Position numbers and translations under genes: made by a program. 6,193 bases of DNA from an uncultured Collinsella sp. (GTDB lineage Bacteria > Actinomycetota > Coriobacteriia > Coriobacteriales > Coriobacteriaceae), in NCBI GenBank assembly GCA_958436995.1, contig CAUBMI010000086.1, forward strand, positions 1-6,193, written 5' to 3'. Positions 1 through 4,767 of this stretch are shown piece by piece (position 1 is the stretch's first letter; each line of letters starts with the position of its first letter). The notes beneath the pieces are model-generated. The model worked only from the letters and a program-made list of their open reading frames with translations. It had not been told where the DNA came from and searched no databases.

Positions 1-40
1 GAGAGGCATGAATGTTTAAAGCGCAAAGAGTGCGCGACGG

Positions 41-66
41 GCCCCGCGAATGGGGCGATGATGCCC
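41..66 (+). other. Leader with two mutually exclusive small hairpins
   Basis: The 88 bases before the first gene contain GCCCC (41-45) able to pair with GGGGC (52-56). The same GGGC (53-56) can instead pair with GCCC (63-66). The two hairpins share a strand, so they cannot form together. They lie 11-36 bases before the ribosome binding site. No promoter could be assigned because the window starts too close. The stems are short and GC-rich sequence makes them easily by chance, so a regulatory role is only a possibility. Confidence 0.2.
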
Positions 67-88
67 GAGAGGGCCAAGAAGGAGTCTC

Positions 89-1000
89 ATGTCCGAGAAC
101 GAAGAGATCATGAACGAGACCGAGAACGAGACCATGGCTGCCGAGGTTGAGGCAGTCGAGACCGTGGAGACCGAAGCTGCCGAGGTTGAGGCTGCTGACG
201 AGGTTTCCGTCGAGGAGGAGGCCGAGGTTGTCGAGGCCACCGCTGATTACGATGACGAAGAGCTGATGGACAAGATGCAGAAGGCCGCCCGCCTGCTGCG
301 TAGCCGTCGCTTTGCTATTTCCAAGGAGGAGGAGGCCAAGGCCGAGCGCATGGCAAACATCGAGCGCGCCATCAAGCTCCTTGACCTCAAGCCCAAGATG
401 GAGCAGAAGGAGATGTCCGACCTGCTGGGCATGCGCCTTCGTGAGCTTGATGGCCTGATGGCCGAGGCCGAGGCTGCCGATCTGGTCGGCCGCATCGACG
501 ACGCCGAGGGCGATATGCGCAAGATCGTCGTCTTCGCTGCCGAGGATGCTGCTGAGGGCCTGGTCGAGCTTGCCAACAAGAAGGAGAAGCTCCTGCCCGA
601 GCTTTCTTATGAGGAGGCCACCGAGCTGATGGCCGCTCTCGATAAGGTCATCGCTCCGCTCGTCGCCATGGGCCTGGACGAGGACCGCGGTCCTCGCGGC
701 GGCCGTGACGATCGCGGTGGTCGTGGCGGCGACCGTGGCGGTCGCGGCGGCTTTGGCGATCGCGGTGGCCGTGGCGGTGACCGCGGCGGTCGCGGTGGCG
801 ATCGTGGCGGCCGTGGCGGCTTTGGTGACCGTGGCGGCGACCGTGGTGGTCGCGGCGGCTTTGGCGGCAACCGTGGTGGCTATGGCGACCGCGGCGGCAA
901 CCGTGGCGGCTTCGGCGGCAACCGTGGTAACGACCGCGGCGGTCGCGGTGGCGATCGTGGCGGCCGCAACGGCGGCGGCTTCCGCGGCAACCGCTTCTAA
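89..1000 (+). CDS. MarR-like winged-helix protein with acidic N-terminus and RGG-repeat tail
   Basis: The 303-residue protein has three visible parts. Residues 1-60 are rich in Glu, Ala and Val and strongly acidic. Residues about 61-197 are helical and resemble a MarR-type winged helix: a first helix with basic residues (RLLRSRR, 69-74), then IERAIKLLDLKPKMEQKEMSDLLGM (91-115; helix-turn-helix region), a second helix (LRELDGLMAEAEAADLV) and a wing-like hairpin with GDMRKIVVF. Residues 199-303 are a low-complexity tail with 20 RGG triplets, mostly as DRGGRGG, interrupted by FGD, FGGN and YGD and containing no Lys. RGG tails usually bind RNA or promote condensation. The start at 89 is supported by AAGAAGGAG (76-84), 4 bases upstream. 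The gene appears monocistronic, ending before a hairpin at 1005-1032. The domain call comes from reading the residues, without a profile search. It could be a DNA-binding regulator or an RNA chaperone; its function is unknown. Confidence 0.8.
   Translation: MSENEEIMNETENETMAAEVEAVETVETEAAEVEAADEVSVEEEAEVVEATADYDDEELMDKMQKAARLLRSRRFAISKEEEAKAERMANIERAIKLLDLKPKMEQKEMSDLLGMRLRELDGLMAEAEAADLVGRIDDAEGDMRKIVVFAAEDAAEGLVELANKKEKLLPELSYEEATELMAALDKVIAPLVAMGLDEDRGPRGGRDDRGGRGGDRGGRGGFGDRGGRGGDRGGRGGDRGGRGGFGDRGGDRGGRGGFGGNRGGYGDRGGNRGGFGGNRGNDRGGRGGDRGGRNGGGFRGNRF
695..964 (+). repeat. Tandem codon repeats encoding the RGG tail
   Basis: This part of the coding sequence is built from imperfect repeats of CGTGGCGGYCGCGGCGGC-type units encoding RGGRGGD and RGGFGD/RGGFGGN blocks. 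Synonymous third positions vary (ggc/ggt, cgc/cgt) between units. The protein pattern is therefore more regular than the DNA, which points to selection on the amino-acid repeat rather than very recent DNA duplication. All units keep the reading frame. Long shadow reading frames on other frames arise here only from this low complexity. Confidence 0.8.
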
Positions 1001-1004
1001 TTGG

Positions 1005-1032
1005 GTTACGCGGTTTTACCAAACCGCGTAAC
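1005..1032 (+). terminator. Perfect 12-bp hairpin after the RGG gene (terminator-like)
   Basis: GTTACGCGGTTT (1005-1016) pairs perfectly with AAACCGCGTAAC (1021-1032) around a TACC loop. The hairpin begins 4 bases after the stop codon, the usual place for an intrinsic terminator of the upstream gene. It is followed by TAGTTGAC rather than a run of T, so it may act as a transcript 3'-end stabiliser or a U-tract-poor terminator. The stem is symmetric and could also act on transcripts arriving from the convergent pdxT side. Confidence 0.6.
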
Positions 1033-1045
1033 TAGTTGACGCTGC

Positions 1046-1145
1046 GCGCCCACCAGAGCGACAACTTGTCATTCAAAGAGGGCGGCATGACCAGAAGGTC
1101 TATGCCGTCCTCTTTTCATGCCAATTTGGTCGCTCTGGTGGGCGC
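1046..1145 (+). repeat. Near-continuous 100-nt foldback hairpin
   Basis: A 17-bp perfect outer stem (1046-1062 with 1129-1145; GCGCCCACCAGAGCGAC and its complement) encloses a mostly paired middle (1063-1074 with 1116-1127, 8 of 12 paired). An inner stem follows (1075-1088 with 1102-1115, all paired with one G-T, then GACC/GGTC with one bulged T) around an AGAA loop. In total about 43 base pairs lie in 100 bases. No gene of credible quality overlaps it. It could be a miniature inverted-repeat element, a REP-type palindrome or a structured 3' RNA of the upstream gene; the sequence alone does not decide. Confidence 0.75.
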
Positions 1146-1183
1146 TCGCTGTCGTTGCCGAAACATCGACGTTGCCTTGGTCG

Positions 1184-1222
1184 AAACCTGCCAAAAAGGG
1201 ACAGGTTCATTTTGGCAGGTTT
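1184..1222. repeat. 13-bp inverted repeat, 13-base loop
   Basis: AAACCTGCCAAAA (1184-1196) is the exact reverse complement of TTTTGGCAGGTTT (1210-1222). The loop contains a second copy of the arm fragment as CAGGTT (1202-1207), which can pair alternatively with AACCTG (1185-1190). It belongs to the cluster of palindromes in the convergent intergenic region. No protein-coding role is seen. Confidence 0.65.
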
Positions 1223-1251
1223 TATCTGGGCAAACGTGGTCGTCTATCGCA

Positions 1252-1313
1252 ATGTAGTCGTTGGGGACGTTCTTGTTTGACTAGTCGTTTAAGAACGTCC
1301 CCAACGACTACAT
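1252..1313. repeat. Perfect 23-bp inverted repeat with GGGGACGTTCTT core
   Basis: Bases 1252-1274 and 1291-1313 are exact reverse complements over 23 bp around a 16-base loop that itself contains the palindrome GACTAGTC (1279-1286). The arm core is TTGGGGACGTTCTT. A perfect stem this long between two convergent genes is unlikely by chance. It resembles REP-type or miniature inverted-repeat sequences mobilised by other proteins. No transposase lies in the window, so that assignment is inference. Confidence 0.75.
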
Positions 1314-1318
1314 AGTAT

Positions 1319-1382
1319 GAGAGTGGATAATCTCCTGGTATGAGCCCATATTCATGCTCAAGGTGGGGGATTATCCACTCTC
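1319..1382. repeat. 17-bp inverted repeat beside the pdxT 3' end
   Basis: GAGAGTGGATAATCTCC (1319-1335) pairs with 1366-1382, with one G-T pair (1333/1368). Inside it TGAGC (1340-1344) pairs with GCTCA (1355-1359), making a two-stage stem. It ends 13 bases from the pdxT stop codon and could end pdxST transcripts, though no T-run follows on the minus strand. On the plus strand it is followed by T-rich GTTTCTGTTCTT, so it may better serve transcripts from the left. Confidence 0.6.
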
Positions 1383-1395
1383 GTTTCTGTTCTTC

Positions 1396-1983
1396 CTACA
1401 TTTGTAGGAACAGTTCGTGGAGGCGGGTGTCTTCGTCGAGTTCGGGGTGGAAGGTTACGCCGAGCTGGTTGCCTTGGCGGGCGGCGACGATGCGCCCGTC
1501 GACTTTCGCTAAGGCCTTGGCGTCGCCGTGGACCTCGACGATGCGGGGCGCGCGGATAAACGTCAGCGGCACTTCACCGTCGATGCCGGCTACCTGCCCC
1601 TTGGTTCGAAAGCTGCCGAGCTGCCTGCCGTAGGCATTGCGCTCGACAAGTACATCCATGGTTGCCAAACGCGGCGTCCCCTTATCGACATGGGCGGCAA
1701 GGTCGTGAGCCAGCAGAATCAGGCCGGCGCAGGTGCCCAGGACGGGCATGCCTTCAGCGATGCGGGCACGAAGCTCCTCGAACATGCCCAACTCATCAAG
1801 CAGCTTCCCTTGAACGGTAGACTCGCCGCCGGGAAGTACCAGACGGTCAAAGTCCTGCTTCAAATCAGCCGCCTGCCTCAGCTCAATACAACGTGCGCCC
1901 AGCTCGGACAGCCTCGCCTCGTGCTCGGCAAAAGCACCTTGGACCGCCAGCACGGCGACCGTCTGGTCTGCGTAATCGCTCAT
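1396..1983 (-). CDS. pdxT: Pyridoxal 5'-phosphate synthase, glutaminase subunit PdxT
   Basis: PdxT hydrolyses glutamine and passes the ammonia through a channel to PdxS for pyridoxal 5'-phosphate synthesis in the cytoplasm. The 195-residue length is normal for the family. It is a class I (triad) amidotransferase: VLAVQGAFAEH at the N-terminus, PGGEST at 51-56, the nucleophile Cys85 in GTCAGL, RNAYGRQ at 115-121, and the His179-Pro-Glu181 pair in VTFHPEL completing the triad. The start at 1983 is supported by AAAGGA about 7 bases upstream. It lies 20 bases downstream of pdxS on the same strand, so the two are surely one transcript. The C-terminal codons overlap a small palindrome, TTCCTACA-TT-TGTAGGAA (1393-1410). 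Confidence 0.97.
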   Translation of the reverse strand: MSDYADQTVAVLAVQGAFAEHEARLSELGARCIELRQAADLKQDFDRLVLPGGESTVQGKLLDELGMFEELRARIAEGMPVLGTCAGLILLAHDLAAHVDKGTPRLATMDVLVERNAYGRQLGSFRTKGQVAGIDGEVPLTFIRAPRIVEVHGDAKALAKVDGRIVAARQGNQLGVTFHPELDEDTRLHELFLQM

Positions 1984-2003
1984 GTGCGATCCTTTCTGCC
2001 GGA

Positions 2004-2894
2004 CTAGCGTCCGCGCTCCTCCATGATGATCTCGATCTCGTCGGCGTTGATGCCGACCATGGCCTCGCCTAGATCCTCCGAAAGCTCAGCGATGAGCTTG
2101 GCGTCGGTGAAGTTGGCTACGGCCTTAACGATGGCGTCCGCGCGCTTGGCCGGGTCGCCGCTCTTAAAGATGCCCGATCCGACAAAGACGCCTTCGGCGC
2201 CCAGCTGCATCATCAGCGCGGCATCGGCGGGGGTCGCGACTCCGCCGGCAGCAAAGTTCACGACGGGAAGCTTGCCCGTGGCATGGACCTCACGCACCAG
2301 CTCGACCGGAACCTGCAGTTGCTTGGCTGCCTCAAAGAGCTCGTCGTCGCGCAGGGCAACAACGTCGCGGATCTGCTTTTGGATCTTGCGCATGTGGCGC
2401 ACGGCCTGGACCACGTCGCCCGTGCCCGGCTCGCCCTTGGTGCGAATCATCGTGGCACCCTCGGCAACACGGCGCAGAGCCTCGCCCAGGTCGCGGGCAC
2501 CGCAGACAAACGGGACGTCAAACTGGGTCTTGTCGATGTGGTAGACATCGTCGGCGGGGGAGAGAACCTCGGACTCGTCGATGTAGTCGATCTCGATGGC
2601 CTGCAGGATCTGCGCCTCGACGATGTGGCCGATGCGGCACTTGGCCATAACGGGGATGGAGACGGCTTCCTGGATTCCCTTGATCATCTTGGGATCGCTC
2701 ATGCGCGAGACGCCGCCTGCGGCACGGATGTCGGCCGGGATGCGCTCGAGAGCCATGACGGCGCAGGCGCCTGCCTCCTCGGCGATGCGTGCCTGCTCGG
2801 GCGTGGTGACGTCCATGATGACGCCGCCCTTGAGCATCTGCGCGAGCTCGCGGTTGAGTTTGACGCGATCGGCCTTGCTGGTCTGTTCTGCCAT
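2004..2894 (-). CDS. pdxS: Pyridoxal 5'-phosphate synthase, synthase subunit PdxS
   Basis: PdxS condenses ribose 5-phosphate, glyceraldehyde 3-phosphate and ammonia from PdxT into pyridoxal 5'-phosphate. In this family it forms dodecamers that bind up to twelve PdxT. From the chosen start the protein has 296 residues, the usual length. Visible signatures are KGGVIMDV with Asp28, MAKCRIGH with the Schiff-base Lys85, RTKGEPGTG with the second catalytic Lys153, and the phosphate-binding NFAAGGVATPADAALMM and VFVGSGIF segments near 213-243. These match Bacillus subtilis Asp24, Lys81 and Lys149 with a constant offset of four. The frame stays open for 14 more codons upstream, but the ATG at 2894 has AAGGGAG 5 bases before it and the protein begins with the typical MAEQTSKADRVKLNREL. 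It is first in the pdxST operon, divergent from pdxR. Confidence 0.97.
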   Translation of the reverse strand: MAEQTSKADRVKLNRELAQMLKGGVIMDVTTPEQARIAEEAGACAVMALERIPADIRAAGGVSRMSDPKMIKGIQEAVSIPVMAKCRIGHIVEAQILQAIEIDYIDESEVLSPADDVYHIDKTQFDVPFVCGARDLGEALRRVAEGATMIRTKGEPGTGDVVQAVRHMRKIQKQIRDVVALRDDELFEAAKQLQVPVELVREVHATGKLPVVNFAAGGVATPADAALMMQLGAEGVFVGSGIFKSGDPAKRADAIVKAVANFTDAKLIAELSEDLGEAMVGINADEIEIIMEERGR

Positions 2895-2899
2895 GGTTG

Positions 2900-2906
2900 C
2901 TCCCTT
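2900..2906 (-). promoter_or_regulatory. Ribosome binding site fixing the pdxS start
   Basis: On the minus strand AAGGGAG sits 5 bases before the ATG at 2894. This supports that ATG over the upstream in-frame ATGs near 2936 and 2915, which have no comparable site and would add residues not found in the family. Confidence 0.8.
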
Positions 2907-2934
2907 GGTTGGCATGTGCATTGCTTGACGGAAC

Positions 2935-2962
2935 ATCCTATCGGGGAGCTGGGTATGGCGAA
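2935..2962 (-). promoter_or_regulatory. Possible pdxST promoter
   Basis: On the minus strand TAGGAT (2935-2940) resembles a -10 box. TTCGCC (2957-2962), 16 bases upstream, is a poor -35 box. A weak -35 would suit a promoter that needs an activator bound upstream, and the AAGGTCAG repeats lie 25 and 59 bases further upstream. The boxes were judged by eye and other pairings are possible. Confidence 0.25.
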
Positions 2963-2970
2963 ATACTCAG

Positions 2971-3000
2971 TTTTCAAGATAATAACAAGGTCAGACTAAT
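2971..3000 (+). promoter_or_regulatory. Possible pdxR promoter
   Basis: TTTTCA (2971-2976) and ACTAAT (2995-3000), separated by 18 bases, each match the -35 and -10 consensus at four of six positions. The first AAGGTCAG (2987-2994) fills the spacer up to the -10 box, a position typical of autorepression. GATAAT (2979-2984) is an alternative -10 box. Confidence 0.3.
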
Positions 3001-3028
3001 ACCAGATTGAATGACTCGATAAGGTCAG
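2987..3028 (+). promoter_or_regulatory. Direct repeat AAGGTCAG, candidate PdxR operator
   Basis: AAGGTCAG occurs at 2987-2994 and again at 3021-3028, with a 34-base start-to-start distance (a little over three helical turns) on the same face or nearly so. MocR regulators, including PdxR of other bacteria, are known to bind widely spaced direct repeats in the intergenic region they share with the target. The second copy also overlaps the probable pdxR ribosome binding region (AGGTGA, 3027-3032), so binding could block pdxR expression. The function is inferred from position and family. Confidence 0.5.
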
Positions 3029-3039
3029 GTGACAAACTC

Positions 3040-4476
3040 ATGCTCGACTACAATTTGGAACAACGCGGCGAGGCATCGCTCTATGAGTATGTTTACCAGC
3101 AAATTCGAGATGATATCGTTGCTGGGCGCATTGCGGCGGGAGAGCATTTGCCGTCTAAGCGCGCCTTTGCCAGTCATCTGGGAATCAGTGTCATTACAAT
3201 CGAAAATGCATATAGCCAGTTGCTTGCCGAGGGCTATATTTGTTCAATGCCGCGGCGTGGCTACTACGCTTGCGAGCTTCCGGATGCACCGGTCTTGGCT
3301 TCGGCTGCGGAGGGCATCGACCGAGATGTCGCCTCCGTGGACCCCAGCGCGCATGATGTCAACGGACAGGTCGAGCGATTCGATGCGCTTTCTCCTTCCG
3401 CTTTGGAGGCGGCGCGGCTTTGGCAAAGCGCGCTACGGGCGACGCTGACATCCGAAGACGAACGTGAAATCTTTTCGCCCGCGCCGGCGCAGGGCACCGC
3501 TCGGCTGCGACGTGCGATTGCGCACCATCTACGCGGGACGAGGGGCATGAATGTCGACCCCGACAACATCGTTATCGGTGCGGGCGCCCAGCTGCTCGAT
3601 ACCATGTTGGTTCAATTGCTTGGAGCCGACAAGGTGTATGCCGTTGAGGATCCGGGGTATTTGCGCCTGACGCGCATCTATCAGGCTATGGGTTGCCAAG
3701 TACGACATATCCCGTTGGATAATGACGGCGTGGACCTGAGCGCTCTGCAGAAAACCGGGACCGATGTCCTTCACCTGATGCCGTCCCATCAGTATCCGAC
3801 CGGTCTTGTGACGAGCATTGCGCGTCGCTACGCGCTGCTGAGCTGGGCCACCGAGCGACCAGGCCGTTATCTCATCGAAGATGACTTTGATTGTGAGTTT
3901 CGTCTTGCTGGTAAGCCGATTCCCGCGCTCGCGTCAATCGATGCCGCTCAGTCGGTTATCTACACCAACACCTTTTCGAAGAGCCTGTCATCGGCGTTGC
4001 GTCTAGCGTACATGGTGTTGCCCGATGAACTAATGGAGCAGTTTAAGCACAACCTTGGTTTTTACGCCTCGTCGGTGAGCTCTGTTGACCAGGTCGCTTT
4101 GGCGCGTTTGCTGGAATCGGGTGATTACGAGCGGCATGTAAACCGTGTGCGCGTTCGTGCTCGCGAGGCGCGTGATGGCCTGACGGCACTTGTACGGAAA
4201 GCGTTTCCGGCGGGGGAGGTCTCGATCGAGCATGCAGACGCGGGCCTTTACTGCACTGTGGTTGCGGAGCGTGGAACGGGCGGAAGCTCTTTTGCACAGG
4301 CCCTCACGCGCTCGAGCATTCCTTTTATCGATATCAGTGACTGTTTTTGGTGTGCCGGCGGCGCATCTGTCCATGAAAACCCGACTCGAATCCTTGTCCA
4401 GTATGACGATTTGAGTCCAAATGTGCTTAATACCTTGGAATTGCAGCTAATGGGGGACACTCTGCAATCTAAGTGA
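3040..4476 (+). CDS. pdxR: MocR-family regulator of pyridoxal 5'-phosphate synthesis, PdxR-like
   Basis: This is a fusion of a GntR-type winged helix (residues about 13-78: LYEYVYQQIRDDIVAGRI, LPSKRAFASHLGIS, GYICSMPRRGYY) with an aminotransferase-fold effector domain (about 115-475). The PLP site is visible as SHQYPTG (249-255), IEDDFDCEFR (279-288) and TFSKS with the predicted Schiff-base Lys314. Such proteins sense PLP; PdxR members activate pdxST when PLP is low and often repress themselves. Divergence from pdxS strongly supports that target. The 478-residue length is typical. The frame is open to TTG at 3007, but ATG 3040 has AGGTGA about 7 bases upstream and gives the family-like N-terminus; TTG has no well-spaced site. 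The last sense codon (AAG) and the TGA stop lie inside the 119-bp repeat that follows, so the C-terminal end may have been set by that element. Other MocR functions cannot be excluded. Confidence 0.88.
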   Translation: MLDYNLEQRGEASLYEYVYQQIRDDIVAGRIAAGEHLPSKRAFASHLGISVITIENAYSQLLAEGYICSMPRRGYYACELPDAPVLASAAEGIDRDVASVDPSAHDVNGQVERFDALSPSALEAARLWQSALRATLTSEDEREIFSPAPAQGTARLRRAIAHHLRGTRGMNVDPDNIVIGAGAQLLDTMLVQLLGADKVYAVEDPGYLRLTRIYQAMGCQVRHIPLDNDGVDLSALQKTGTDVLHLMPSHQYPTGLVTSIARRYALLSWATERPGRYLIEDDFDCEFRLAGKPIPALASIDAAQSVIYTNTFSKSLSSALRLAYMVLPDELMEQFKHNLGFYASSVSSVDQVALARLLESGDYERHVNRVRVRAREARDGLTALVRKAFPAGEVSIEHADAGLYCTVVAERGTGGSSFAQALTRSSIPFIDISDCFWCAGGASVHENPTRILVQYDDLSPNVLNTLELQLMGDTLQSK

Positions 4477-4589
4477 GTAGACTTTTAACGCTTTAGCGAC
4501 CAGGCAGTTTTGTAACAAGCTATCTACCTGCGGTTTTGAAAAGCAGGATGATCGGTCTGCTCGGTAAGTTCGAAAAAGTCTACTCACTT
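4471..4589 (+). repeat. 119-bp palindromic element, left copy
   Basis: The ends AAGTGAGTAGACTTTT (4471-4486) and its exact reverse complement (4574-4589) form a 16-bp perfect stem. Pairing continues inward in an exactly centred register, including TTTA/TAAG, CGA/TCG and CAGGC/GTCTG stretches, to about base 40 of each arm. A central part holds TTGTAACAA and CTACCTGCGG. The element begins in the final codon of pdxR and supplies its TGA stop. It matches the copy at 5892-6010 at 97 of 119 positions without gaps (counted by hand). It may be a miniature mobile element, a structured 3' RNA or a terminator; no T-run follows this copy. Confidence 0.88.
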
Positions 4590-4767
4590 GCCGCGCACAG
4601 CTCCTGCACGAGAAAAAAAATGGGGTTTTCAACAGGGTCCCGTCCAGTTCTTGGCAAGCTTTTGGCCAGTTGGGGAGGGCTGTTGAAAACTTAACAGTCC
4701 GTTCGACGCCCTTTTCGGTGCGTTCGCGCCAATGCGTGAGTACCAGGGTTGAAATCCGTGTTCTCCT
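4590..4767. other. Gap before the nuclease-like gene with an 11-bp inverted repeat
   Basis: GTTTTCAACAG (4625-4635) is the exact reverse complement of CTGTTGAAAAC (4680-4690), with a 44-base loop that holds two copies of CCAGTT. A run of eight A (4613-4620) lies just before the left arm. No convincing promoter was found; TTGGGG/TAACAG (4670-4675, 4692-4697, 16-base spacer) is a very weak candidate. No gene is seen here. Confidence 0.5.

Noticed and set aside
695..964. CRISPR-like array of short repeats
   Set aside because: The units are in-frame codon repeats without unique spacers of constant length.
648..1022. Antisense open frame rich in His and Arg opposite the RGG tail, and a plus-frame Ala/Val-rich one at 705-1031
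   Set aside because: Both are low-complexity shadows of the RGG codons, with no ribosome binding site and no recognisable domain.
1036..1315. Small plus-strand open frames in the convergent intergenic region
   Set aside because: They run through inverted-repeat arms, lack good ribosome binding sites and show no protein-like conservation features.
2895..2936. Upstream in-frame start giving PdxS 14 extra residues
   Set aside because: The ATG at 2894 has a well-spaced AAGGGAG and yields the standard family N-terminus and length.
2283..2999. 238-residue plus-strand open frame opposite pdxS
   Set aside because: PdxS is unmistakable on the other strand; the frame is a product of its biased GC-rich codons and has no family resemblance.
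3007..3039. TTG start giving pdxR 11 extra residues
   Set aside because: There is no properly spaced ribosome binding site, the region overlaps the probable promoter and operator, and the ATG at 3040 fits the family better.
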